Source of the DNA: Anaerolinea thermophila
Lineage (GTDB): Bacteria; Chloroflexota; Anaerolineae; Anaerolineales; Villigracilaceae
Direction: 5' to 3'
Assembly (NCBI GenBank): GCA_020722305.1
Contig: DYLB01000014.1
Location: 1-21,429 of the forward strand
DNA: 21,429 nt
Below are positions 1-7,938 of this stretch, in pieces. The position numbers and the translations under genes are program-made. The notes below the pieces were generated by a model. That model saw nothing but the letters and a program-made list of their open reading frames with translations. It made no database searches and was not told where the DNA came from. Each line of letters begins with the position of its first letter. Within the stretch, counting starts at the first letter, position 1.

Positions 1-38
1 TATCAAACTCCGCGTCCCGGTGTCTGTGCGGCTTTGAC

Positions 39-2216
39 CTAGATCCTCCTCGAGCGGGCGTTGTTGATCAGCACTACCAGCAGGATCAGGAAGACCACGC
101 CGACCGCAACGCCCAGGGTGGGCAGGATCCAGGCGGGCTGGTTGGGGGGCGGAGGAGTCAGGTCAATGTCCACCGGGCCGGGGGCGACGGGCAGTTCGAC
201 CGGAGGCTGTTCGGCGGTCTCCTTCAGCGGCTGACCGAGGCGTGTATCCGCCGTGCGCACCTGGGTGCGGTTGATCACGGCGAAGTTTCCGGCCAGTTGG
301 CCGCGCAGCGGCGATTCCGCCAGGGAGGAAGTGGCCCAGGCGATCCCGTCAGCCGTGTTGCCCAGGGCGGCGAAGACCACCCGTTCGCTGTTCCAGGGGG
401 AGGTCAGCAGTTGCACGTAACCTTGCGGCACGTCGGGCGGGATGCGGTAGGCGACCTGTGAGTAATCGTTGGTGACCTGGTCGCTGCCGTCGGCGAACGG
501 GACCGGCAGGGCCGGGTTCAGTTCACCCATGACCGACATCTCGCTCGGGCGCCCGATCACGACCAGGTTGTAGTTTGCCAGTTCCTCGGAGGCCGCTTCA
601 CCGTCGAAGAAGACTTTCAGGGTGGCGATCGGTCCGTTGCTGCGGTCGCCCAGGTATTTGGCGATCTGGAGCGCCCCCTGCCAGGCCCCAGGGTCATTGT
701 TCTTGAGCAGGAAGGCCAGGCTGCCCAGGGTCGAATCGTAGGACAGCGGGGAGGGATAGTTGCCCAGGTCTACCATCCCGGCCGTGTTCATCTGGACGCT
801 GGTGAACGGCAGGAACAGGCGCGATTCGGGCCAGATGACCGCGAACAGGCCTTCCAGGGACGGATCGGTGCAGTTATCGAGCGGCTCCAGGCTGACCCGG
901 ACGTCGATCCGGTTATTGCCGGGCAGCACCAGCGATTGGGGCAGAGAGAAGCGGGCCGTGTTGACGGCCTCTGCGGCCGATTCGGCGGTGAACTTGATGC
1001 TGCCAATCGGCTGGTTGTTGAGCAGCACCACCACCCCCGACAGGTTGTAGTCCATCAGCGCCGAATGGCCGTAAGCTAGTTCCAGGTAGGCGTCCGGCGA
1101 GACGGTGCTGCCGGTTGGGACGTAGAAGTTGTACCCGGTTGAGCTGACGCCGCGGTTGGTGAGCAAGTCGCGTGCGTAGCCCAGGTCGGCGAAGGTCTGA
1201 TCCGAGACGAGCGGGCTGGAGACCGGCATCTCCCGCACCCCTTCGATGACCGCCAGGTTGGGCTGGCTGCCGGATTGCAGGACGCCCGTACTGAGCGCCT
1301 GGGCGGCCTTGACCACACCCGCGTCGCTGTTGCCGCTGACGACCAGGACCATCTTGCTGACGTTCCAGGGCGAGTTGACCATCTGGATCAGGCCGTCATC
1401 CTGGTTGGCGTCTGCCGGGAGCGACAGGGCCAGTTGCGCCAACTGTGGGATGGAGCCGGCTTTGCCGACAAAGATGATGTGATCGCTGGCCTGCTGCGCC
1501 TCGCTGAGCTGGCTGGCGGTGGTCAGCCCCAGGCCCAACTGGCTGGAGGTCAGGTTGCCGAGCCCGGCTGCCAGGGTCAGCGCCCCCTGGAGTTCCGCCG
1601 CGCTGGGCTGGTCGGGGATGACGATGGTGGCGAAGTCCGGGAAGATCGTATCCTGGAAGATCGGGCGCGGGAAGGCAATCAGGTCGGTGCTGGGCTGCAC
1701 GTTTTCGTAGGCGAAGCTCAACCGGGTGCCGGTGTTAATCACCACGTTCATGTGCTGGTTGGCCTGGCAGGAGATACCGCTGTCCAGATCGAAGCGGAGT
1801 TCCATGCGGCCATCGGAACGGGGCGAGACCAGCAGCGCTTGGGGGATGGTCACGTGCAGGTCGAAGGTGCCGAGGTTGCTGATCGGCAGGATGGCGACCG
1901 TGTTGCGGTTGAAGCGCACCGTGAGCAGGCCGCCGTAGACCGCCGGCACATTCCCGACGGCTGCCGCATTGAACGAGGCGGTGACGTTCATGTCCAATTG
2001 GGCGTCGCCGGTCATCGACCAGTCGGCCGGCAGCCCAAAGAAGACCGTCTGCGAGTCGTAGGGTCCGAGCAAGAGGATCTCGCTCCCTTCGAGCTGGCCC
2101 AGGGTGATGACCCCGTCTTCGAGCGGGGCCTGGGCTTGGGCCGGGTTGAAACTTGCCGCCAGCAGCGTGAACAACAACGCCAGCGCAATGATGATGGATG
2201 GTATTCTTTTAGTCAT
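39..2216 (-). CDS. BcsB-like cellulose synthase regulatory subunit, secreted and C-terminally anchored
   Basis: The 725-residue product has the layout of the BcsB family (PF03170). A signal peptide covers about residues 1-29 (basic start, hydrophobic core, then AQAQA). Two repeats follow, each a jelly-roll carbohydrate-binding domain plus a flavodoxin-like domain; the second begins near residue 340. A single hydrophobic helix at about 697-718 ends in a basic tail. In BcsA-BcsB, BcsB sits outside the membrane and guides the emerging glucan, and its C-terminal helix packs on BcsA. The start at 2216 was chosen because a strong GGAGG lies 5 bases upstream and the signal peptide begins there; the frame stays open 27 codons further upstream without signal-like sequence. 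It is the last gene visible in the EPS operon. A BcsA-type synthase is not in the window and could follow beyond the left edge. Family confidence is good; whether the polymer is cellulose is unknown. Confidence 0.82.
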   Translation of the reverse strand: MTKRIPSIIIALALLFTLLAASFNPAQAQAPLEDGVITLGQLEGSEILLLGPYDSQTVFFGLPADWSMTGDAQLDMNVTASFNAAAVGNVPAVYGGLLTVRFNRNTVAILPISNLGTFDLHVTIPQALLVSPRSDGRMELRFDLDSGISCQANQHMNVVINTGTRLSFAYENVQPSTDLIAFPRPIFQDTIFPDFATIVIPDQPSAAELQGALTLAAGLGNLTSSQLGLGLTTASQLSEAQQASDHIIFVGKAGSIPQLAQLALSLPADANQDDGLIQMVNSPWNVSKMVLVVSGNSDAGVVKAAQALSTGVLQSGSQPNLAVIEGVREMPVSSPLVSDQTFADLGYARDLLTNRGVSSTGYNFYVPTGSTVSPDAYLELAYGHSALMDYNLSGVVVLLNNQPIGSIKFTAESAAEAVNTARFSLPQSLVLPGNNRIDVRVSLEPLDNCTDPSLEGLFAVIWPESRLFLPFTSVQMNTAGMVDLGNYPSPLSYDSTLGSLAFLLKNNDPGAWQGALQIAKYLGDRSNGPIATLKVFFDGEAASEELANYNLVVIGRPSEMSVMGELNPALPVPFADGSDQVTNDYSQVAYRIPPDVPQGYVQLLTSPWNSERVVFAALGNTADGIAWATSSLAESPLRGQLAGNFAVINRTQVRTADTRLGQPLKETAEQPPVELPVAPGPVDIDLTPPPPNQPAWILPTLGVAVGVVFLILLVVLINNARSRRI

Positions 2217-2221
2217 TTCGT

Positions 2222-2226
2222 CCTCC
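2222..2226 (-). promoter_or_regulatory. Strong ribosome binding site that fixes the BcsB-like start
   Basis: GGAGG on the minus strand lies 5 bases before the ATG at 2216. It decides between this start and in-frame codons further upstream. Confidence 0.75.
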
Positions 2227-2271
2227 GATAAGTTGGTTACCGATTTTACAGATGAGTGAAAATCTCTGTGC

Positions 2272-3348
2272 CTATAAATAACGGCGAATGAGACCATGCA
2301 TGTAACTGGTCAGGAACGGCCTGGCCAGGGGTGCGACCATGCGCATTTTCTTGCGCCGGGTGAAGTCCCTTTCGTCCATGCTCCATTTGAAGATCGCTTC
2401 GCAGGCGCAGTAGAAGTCGAGCAGGGCGGGCTGGAACTCTCCCGGTTCGAAATAGCTCTCCACCACCGCCCGGCGGCTTTGCTCGAGGAACTTGCGGGTG
2501 AAGACGCCGCCGGTCAAGATCGGGATCGGTTTGAGGTACAGGTCGATCAGCAGCGTGGCCAGGTCGTCGTACACGGACCGGGGGCCGGGATCGCTCCGGG
2601 GGTCCAGCACGCAGACCTGTCCCTGCGGGGTGACGAGGATGTTCGAGGCGTGGAAGTCGCCGTGCAGGCGGGCCACCGGCTCCGGGCCGGAGGCCTCCCC
2701 GATCCGCTTCCGCAGGGTGGACAGGCTTTCGCGGGGGCGGGTGCGGCCGCCGAGATAGGCGGCGGCGTCGCCCGCAACCTTGTCGAGCCGGGCAGCCATC
2801 AGGTCTTTCGAGACCGGCCCGACCCGCAGGCCGCCAATCTCTTCGTGGTAATGCCGCAGCCAGCGGCCGGCCTGGCGCAGGTATCCGGTAAACTGTTCCG
2901 TGGCGGCGGGCTGGCTGAACCCAAACTGGGGCTTGACCAGCAGGCTGCGCAGGGGCAGGCCTTCGACTTCGAGCATGACGACCGCATGCCAGGCCTCCAG
3001 GAACCCGAGCGGACGGATGGCGGTGTAGTCCGGGTTGTTCAGGCGTTCGAAGGTCTGCCAGGTGGCCCGCAGGTCTTCGTACACGTCCCGGGCCGGCTGG
3101 CGCAGGGATTCGTCGGCCAGGGCGGCCTGCAAACCCAAGCGGTTGGGCCTGTGCGGGATCTTCACCAGCAGGTGGGCGGGTTGCTGGTTTTGTTCGAGCG
3201 TGAAACGGGCGATAAACGAATGGGCGAAGGCGCGCACTTCCGGCGTTTGGGCCGCGTCGAAACGCGTCCCCGTCCCCAGCCATCCGGGGATGGATTCTGC
3301 CAGCGTGCCGGCGATGGCTTTGAAGACTTTCGCGTCTTGTTCGTTCAC
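2272..3348 (-). CDS. APH/choline-kinase-fold phosphotransferase in EPS operon
   Basis: The 358-residue protein belongs to the aminoglycoside phosphotransferase-like family (PF01636). The sequence shows a candidate ATP-binding lysine at 63 (LLVKIP), the Brenner-type catalytic motif HGDFHASN at 229-236 and an acidic metal site around LDPRSD at 248-253, where most relatives have DFD or DWE. The predicted reaction is ATP-dependent phosphorylation of a small hydroxylated substrate. The position between a glycosyltransferase and a BcsB-like gene argues for a role in the polysaccharide pathway rather than antibiotic resistance, but the substrate cannot be read from sequence. The start is GTG with AAGGAT about 6 bases upstream, 10 bases after the stop of the preceding glycosyltransferase. 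A second open frame on the same strand (2246-3283) lacks these motifs and is not the gene. Confidence 0.82.
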   Translation of the reverse strand: MNEQDAKVFKAIAGTLAESIPGWLGTGTRFDAAQTPEVRAFAHSFIARFTLEQNQQPAHLLVKIPHRPNRLGLQAALADESLRQPARDVYEDLRATWQTFERLNNPDYTAIRPLGFLEAWHAVVMLEVEGLPLRSLLVKPQFGFSQPAATEQFTGYLRQAGRWLRHYHEEIGGLRVGPVSKDLMAARLDKVAGDAAAYLGGRTRPRESLSTLRKRIGEASGPEPVARLHGDFHASNILVTPQGQVCVLDPRSDPGPRSVYDDLATLLIDLYLKPIPILTGGVFTRKFLEQSRRAVVESYFEPGEFQPALLDFYCACEAIFKWSMDERDFTRRKKMRMVAPLARPFLTSYMHGLIRRYL

Positions 3349-3358
3349 AATTTATCCT

Positions 3359-4498
3359 TTATCCTGCGACCACCGTTTCGATCACCTTGCTCAGCCTTTG
3401 GGCCACGATCGGCCAGGTGAAATTTCTTTCGAGATGGGTGCGGCCGGTAACGCCCATCATGCGGCAATAGGTGCGGTCGGAAAGCAGTTGCACCATGGCC
3501 TGGCTGAGCGCTTCCGGGTTTTCGGGTTCGACCAGCAGGCCGGTTTTGCCGTTCTCGATGATCTCTTCCATCGGCTGGCCGGTCACGCCGATGCAGGCGA
3601 TCCCGTAGGCCATCGCTTCCAGGATCACGTCTCCCCAGGTTTCCAGCCGGGAGGGCAGCACGAAGGCGTCTGCCAGGGGGAACTGGCTGCGGATGATCTC
3701 CCGGTCGAAGCCGGACTCGATCACCTCCACGTTGCCCATCGGCAGGCCGTGGTTGCGAGGCATCCGGGTGACCATGATCAGGCGGCTCAACGGCAGGGAT
3801 TTGCGGGCCTGGCCAAAGGCCTTGAGCACCAGGTCGCCGCCTTTGCGGTAGAAATCCATCCCGATGAACAGCAGGCGCGGCGGGCCGCCGATAGGCCGGG
3901 TCACGGCGTCTGGCAGCACGCCCAGGTTGGCCCCGCCGCCGACCACGCTGACCTTTTCGGGTTCGATCCCGTAATCCTCCACCAGGGATTGGCGCACGGT
4001 TTCAGAGCGTACGCAGACGTGGGAGGCATTGACATAAGCCTGTTGTTCCAGGGTCAGCCATTCGTCTAGTTTCACGTCTTGGTATGGCGACCGGTTGCCT
4101 TCCCGGTGACGGGCCGACAGCCGGGAAGTGTAATCGGTGTAGATCACGTTCGGCACGATGCCCTGGTGGTATCGGGAGTCGAACATCGCGCCCAACTGCA
4201 AGACCGCATCCACTTCCTGGCGGACGATCCAGCGCGAGGCCCTGATCGAGCGCATCTTGAAGGCTGCCGGGTGCTTCGTGTAACGCTCCCGCCACACCTG
4301 CCGCACCGGGGCAATGGACCTGAGGGCAGTCGAGACCTGGCTCAAGCCGCGCAGGTCGGCATCGTAGACGCCCGCCAGGGTCAGGTGTTGGTGCAATGAA
4401 CGCACCAACTGGCCGTATTTGACCTGGATCATCGAATCCTTGCGCAGATCCCCTTTCATGCTCACCAGCACTCGCGTATCAGACCTTGCAGGACTCAT
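3359..4498 (-). CDS. GT4-family glycosyltransferase (fifth of five)
   Basis: The 379-residue protein has a GT-B-type C-terminal half: a donor-site region around residues 207-222 (RLLFIGMDFYRKGG) and the GT4 E-x7-E motif at E286 and E294 (ETWGDVILE), followed by the usual EIIENGKTGLLV segment. The N-terminal acceptor half is divergent and lacks the glycine-rich GGxE start seen in its neighbours, so its acceptor probably differs. The predicted role is transfer of a sugar from a nucleotide donor to a lipid-linked oligosaccharide at the cytoplasmic face of the membrane. The start at 4498 is preferred: it follows the upstream stop by 4 bases, with AGGA 8 bases before the ATG. A longer form starting at 4531 would overlap the upstream gene by 29 bases. 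Confidence 0.85.
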   Translation of the reverse strand: MSPARSDTRVLVSMKGDLRKDSMIQVKYGQLVRSLHQHLTLAGVYDADLRGLSQVSTALRSIAPVRQVWRERYTKHPAAFKMRSIRASRWIVRQEVDAVLQLGAMFDSRYHQGIVPNVIYTDYTSRLSARHREGNRSPYQDVKLDEWLTLEQQAYVNASHVCVRSETVRQSLVEDYGIEPEKVSVVGGGANLGVLPDAVTRPIGGPPRLLFIGMDFYRKGGDLVLKAFGQARKSLPLSRLIMVTRMPRNHGLPMGNVEVIESGFDREIIRSQFPLADAFVLPSRLETWGDVILEAMAYGIACIGVTGQPMEEIIENGKTGLLVEPENPEALSQAMVQLLSDRTYCRMMGVTGRTHLERNFTWPIVAQRLSKVIETVVAG

Positions 4499-4502
4499 CA
4501 GC

Positions 4503-5669
4503 TTATTCCTGTTCCTTTGCAGAAGCGGCATAAACCTGTTCGTAAAGTTCCTGGATGTTGGCGATCATGCGCGCCTGCGTAAAATGCTGTTCCAGCCGGT
4601 GACGTCCGGCCTGGCCCAGCTCCCGGGCGTGTTCCGTGTCTGATATGATTTTTTCCAACGCCCCGGCCAATGCCTGCACGTCCCCGATCGGGACAATCAG
4701 GCCTGTCTCGCCGTTCAGGACGGCTTCCGCCGCACCCGAGACCCGGTTCATGACCACCGGCAGTCGGGCGGCCATCGCCTCCAGCACCGAGAGCGAGAAA
4801 CCTTCCCAGTGCGAAGCCAGCACGAAGCAATCCATGGCGTGCAAGACGGCCGGGATGTCCCTCCGCAGCCCGGCAAAATGGAAGACCTCCTGCAATCCCA
4901 GCGAGCGGACGAGCGCTTCGGCCTCGGCCTGCAACTCGCCGTCCCCGGCCCAGACGAAATGCGCCTGCGGGTATTTTCCGTGGACCATCGCCGCCGCCCG
5001 GACGAAGTCTGCCGGGGCCTTTTGGCGGCTCAAGCGCCCGACCGTCCCGAACAGGAAGGCTTGCTCTGGCACGCCCAGCGATTGGCGGGTTGCGCGCCGG
5101 TCGAATTCGCCGTCGAACCGGCGCAGGTCTATCCCGGTGTGGATCGTGACCAACTGCTCGTCCGAACCGACCCGGTAACGCCGGGCCAGTTCCCGTTCCT
5201 CGTCGCAAACCGTGATGATCCGTTGGGTCAAGAAGCGGGCCGCAAAGCGTTCCACGCTGGCGTAGAGCCGGGCTTTCCAGCGGGAGGCCCCGTTATGGAA
5301 GGCGAAGCCAGCCGGGCGGTAGATGGCCGGGATGCCACTGCCGATGGCCGCCGTGCGGACCAGGAATCCCGGTTTGGAGGTGTGGGCATGGATCAGGTCG
5401 AAACCTCCCTGCCGGATCAACCGGCGCAGCTTCCACCAGACCCTGGCGTCCGTCAGCGGGTTGATCTTGTAGCGGTCCATTTGCAGGCTGAGGGCGCGCA
5501 CGCCGTCCACCTGGGAGAGTTCGTCCGCCAGCTTTTCGCCGCCCTCCGACAGGCAGACCGCAGTCACCTCGAAGCGCTCCTTGTCCAGGCCGTTCACCAG
5601 CCAGCGCAGGTACTGGCCCACGCCGCCGGTAGATTTGGAGACTTGCAAGACGCGCAGCCCGGCCATCAT
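4503..5669 (-). CDS. GT4-family glycosyltransferase (fourth of five)
   Basis: This 388-residue GT4 enzyme has a typical N-terminal acceptor domain (RVLQVSKSTGGVGQYL at residues 6-21, then DLIHAHTSKPG near 91-101). Its donor domain contains GTVGRLSRQK at 208-217 and the E-x7-E pair E289/E297 in EGFSLSVLE. GRLSRQK marks the phosphate-binding region that contacts the nucleotide-sugar donor. It should add one sugar to the growing lipid-linked repeat unit. Its start overlaps the stop of the previous gene by four bases (ATGA at 5666-5669), and a second ATG at 5666 directly follows the first, so either Met may be used. Donor and acceptor cannot be deduced. Confidence 0.88.
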   Translation of the reverse strand: MMAGLRVLQVSKSTGGVGQYLRWLVNGLDKERFEVTAVCLSEGGEKLADELSQVDGVRALSLQMDRYKINPLTDARVWWKLRRLIRQGGFDLIHAHTSKPGFLVRTAAIGSGIPAIYRPAGFAFHNGASRWKARLYASVERFAARFLTQRIITVCDEERELARRYRVGSDEQLVTIHTGIDLRRFDGEFDRRATRQSLGVPEQAFLFGTVGRLSRQKAPADFVRAAAMVHGKYPQAHFVWAGDGELQAEAEALVRSLGLQEVFHFAGLRRDIPAVLHAMDCFVLASHWEGFSLSVLEAMAARLPVVMNRVSGAAEAVLNGETGLIVPIGDVQALAGALEKIISDTEHARELGQAGRHRLEQHFTQARMIANIQELYEQVYAASAKEQE

Positions 5670-6796
5670 GCGGCCTTCGCTTTCCGCAGCAGGGATTGGT
5701 ACAGCCGGGAGGTGGCCTCCACCATGGCGTCGAGGCTGTAATGGGCCTTCACGTGGGCGAAGCCGGCCGCGCCCATTTGCTGTCCGAGGACGGGGTTGTT
5801 GATCAGCTTCAGGCAGGCGGCCGCCAGCGCCGCCGGGTCGGAAGGAGGGACGAGGATCCCGCTCACGCCGTGCTCCAGCACCTCGGGGATTCCGCCGACG
5901 CGGGTGGCGACCACCGGCAGGCCGGAGGCCATGCCTTCCAGCAGAGCCACCGGCAGCCCCTCCCAGCGAGAGGAGAAGACCAGCATGTCCATCGCGCCGT
6001 AGATGGCGGGGATGTCCTTGCGCGCTCCGGTAAAGGTGACCACCTCCGCCAGTTCGAGCGAGGCGGCCAGATCGGCCAGGGAGCCGCGCAGCGGCCCTTC
6101 ACCGGCGACCAGGAAACGGGTCCCGGGCGCTGCTTGGGCGATGATCGCCGCGGCCCGCAGGAAATTGGCATGGTCCTTTTGTTCGGTCAGGCGGGCCACA
6201 ATCCCCAGGACCGTTGCCTCCAACGGGATGCCGAGTTCCTTGCGGATGCCCGGGCCGAGGCTTTTGGCATTCTCGAAACGCTCGATCGGGATGGCGTTGG
6301 GGATGGTGGTCACTTTCTTTTCGTCCAGGTGGGCGTAGCGGACGGCGTGCTCACGGACTTCTTCCGAAACGGCGATGATCTCGTCGGCGAAGCGGGCGGT
6401 CAGCCCGTAGGTGCGGCCCAGGAGGGGGTTGCGGGCCCAGTTGTGACAGTTGTGCAGGGTCGAGACGACCACCGGCACGCCGGCCAGTTTGGCCGCCAGC
6501 CGCCCGTGGAAATCGCTCTTGAACAGGTGGGTGTGGACCACGTCCGGGCGTTCGCGGCGGATCTCGCGCCATATGCGCAGCAAGAGGAGCGGATCCACCC
6601 GGCCCAGGCGCGGCAGGCGCTTGACCGGCACGCCCATGCGGCCGATCTCTTCGGCGATCGGCCCCGGCGTGCTGTAACGGGCGCTGACCTTGTAGCCGCG
6701 AGCCAGCAAGCCGCAGGTGAGGTCGCGCAGCAAGACCTCGGCCCCGCCGAAGTTCAAGCCGTCAATGATCTGCATCACTCGCACCGCTTGGCTCAT
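5666..6796 (-). CDS. GT4-family glycosyltransferase (third of five)
   Basis: The 376-residue protein has the classic GT4 layout: MQIIDGLNFGGAE at residues 8-20, DVVHTHLFKSDFHG around 85-98, the donor-domain segment ARLTEQKDH near 201-209 and the E-x7-E motif at E279/E287 (EGLPVALLE), then a HGVSGILVPPSD segment. The start at 6796 is preferred because it forms an ATGA overlap with the preceding stop and has GGAG a few bases upstream. The frame is open 62 codons further upstream, but that stretch is arginine/proline-rich and lies antisense-like inside the neighbouring gene. It is a probable cytoplasmic-face transferase of the EPS repeat unit; sugar specificity is unknown. Confidence 0.88.
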   Translation of the reverse strand: MSQAVRVMQIIDGLNFGGAEVLLRDLTCGLLARGYKVSARYSTPGPIAEEIGRMGVPVKRLPRLGRVDPLLLLRIWREIRRERPDVVHTHLFKSDFHGRLAAKLAGVPVVVSTLHNCHNWARNPLLGRTYGLTARFADEIIAVSEEVREHAVRYAHLDEKKVTTIPNAIPIERFENAKSLGPGIRKELGIPLEATVLGIVARLTEQKDHANFLRAAAIIAQAAPGTRFLVAGEGPLRGSLADLAASLELAEVVTFTGARKDIPAIYGAMDMLVFSSRWEGLPVALLEGMASGLPVVATRVGGIPEVLEHGVSGILVPPSDPAALAAACLKLINNPVLGQQMGAAGFAHVKAHYSLDAMVEATSRLYQSLLRKAKAA

Positions 6797-7938
6797 GCCT
6801 TCTCCAAAAGCTGTTCGTACAGGGCGTGGTATTGCCGCCCGACGACCTTGAAATCGTAACGGCTCTGAATGCGCTGGCGGGCACGCCTGCCCAGCCGGGC
6901 GCGTTCTATCGGGTTGGCAGCGAGCCGGACCAGGGCCTCGGCCAGTTCGTCCACGCTGCCGGGCGTGACCAGCAGGCCGCACTCGCCGTCCTCCAGCACG
7001 GTGGGCGATCCGCCGACCTGGGTGGCGATGCAGGCCAACCCGGCCGACATAGCTTCGAGCAGGCTGTTAGAGATGCCCTCCGCCAGCGAGGGCAGGACGA
7101 AGATGTCCGCCGCGTCGAGGTAGGGGCGCACGTCGCCGACCGGGTCACGGAATACGACTTGCGAGCCGAGGCCGAGGGCCTGGGTCTGGTTGACCAGCCT
7201 CGGTTTTTCGTCGCCGTGACCGAGCAGGACAAGCTGCAGGTCGGGGCAGGCGTCCAGGGCCTGTTGCAGCGCCAGCAGCAGCACCGGCAGCGCCTTTTGC
7301 TCGGCCAGCCGCCCGGTGTACAGAACGGTCGTCCGGTTTTCGAGGCCGAGAGCCTGGCGGGCGCGGGGTTTGTCGAGGCAGGGCACGAATTCCTCGGCGG
7401 CGATGCCGTTGTCCATGCGCAGGACCCGCTCACGGGAGAATCCGTCGGTAATCGCCTCGTTCTCCATTTCCGGGTCGAGGGTGACGATGATGTCGGCCCA
7501 GCGGCGCAGGATTGCCATCCGCAGCCGGCCCCGCCAGGATTGGCGCGAGCGCTGCACGTCGCCGTAAGCGGCGCTGTTGCCGAATTTGACGATGACGCGC
7601 TTGCCCAGCAGTTTCCCGGTCAGTGCGGCGGCGATGGCGGGCGAAAAAGACAGGTGGGCGTGCAAAATATCGTAAGTATGCTGGCGGCTCAACAGGGTCC
7701 GCATGGCCGAAAGCGTGAAGGTCAGGGTTTTCATCTTGCCCGGGCCGAGCTGCGGCAGGCGATAGATCTCGAACCCGTCCCGCTGTTCGCGTTTCGGCAG
7801 GTCCCCGACCCGGCGGGTGAGCACGCCGGTCGGAACGTTCTGGGCGGCCAGGTAGACCGCCAGGCGTTCGGCTTGCCGTTCCGCGCCGCCGGTGGGCAGC
7901 GGCGGGAAGTAATTGACCAGCATCATCACGCCTTTCAT
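6793..7938 (-). CDS. GT4-family glycosyltransferase (second of five)
   Basis: The 381-residue protein begins with MMLVNYFPPLPTGGAERQ, the glycine-rich acceptor loop of GT4 enzymes. It has DILHAHLSFSP at 90-100, the donor segment YTGRLAEQK at 207-215, and E-x7-E at E287/E295 (EGISNSLLE), followed by VGGSPTVLEDGECGLLV. It is predicted to extend the lipid-linked oligosaccharide with a nucleotide-activated sugar. The start overlaps the upstream stop as ATGA at 7935-7938, and a GGGAG sequence lies about 8 bases upstream. Its own stop overlaps the next gene in the same way, so translation is likely coupled on both sides. Confidence 0.88.
   Translation of the reverse strand: MKGVMMLVNYFPPLPTGGAERQAERLAVYLAAQNVPTGVLTRRVGDLPKREQRDGFEIYRLPQLGPGKMKTLTFTLSAMRTLLSRQHTYDILHAHLSFSPAIAAALTGKLLGKRVIVKFGNSAAYGDVQRSRQSWRGRLRMAILRRWADIIVTLDPEMENEAITDGFSRERVLRMDNGIAAEEFVPCLDKPRARQALGLENRTTVLYTGRLAEQKALPVLLLALQQALDACPDLQLVLLGHGDEKPRLVNQTQALGLGSQVVFRDPVGDVRPYLDAADIFVLPSLAEGISNSLLEAMSAGLACIATQVGGSPTVLEDGECGLLVTPGSVDELAEALVRLAANPIERARLGRRARQRIQSRYDFKVVGRQYHALYEQLLEKA

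Noticed and set aside
1275..2231. Long open frame on the plus strand opposite the BcsB-like gene (318 codons)
   Set aside because: Its product is low-complexity and rich in Gly, Gln, Arg and Asp, with no motif. It is the antisense shadow of a GC-rich gene that has clear domains and a ribosome binding site.
2246..3283. Alternative minus-strand frame overlapping the kinase gene (345 codons)
   Set aside because: It is extremely proline/arginine-rich and lacks motifs, while the overlapping frame carries HGDFHASN and a ribosome binding site.
2272..3348. Aminoglycoside resistance gene
   Set aside because: The fold and HGD motif are shared by many kinases, and the EPS operon context and coupling do not fit resistance.
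2296..3420. 374-codon plus-strand frame opposite the kinase gene
   Set aside because: Shadow frame with repetitive Gly/Gln/Val composition and no recognisable domain.
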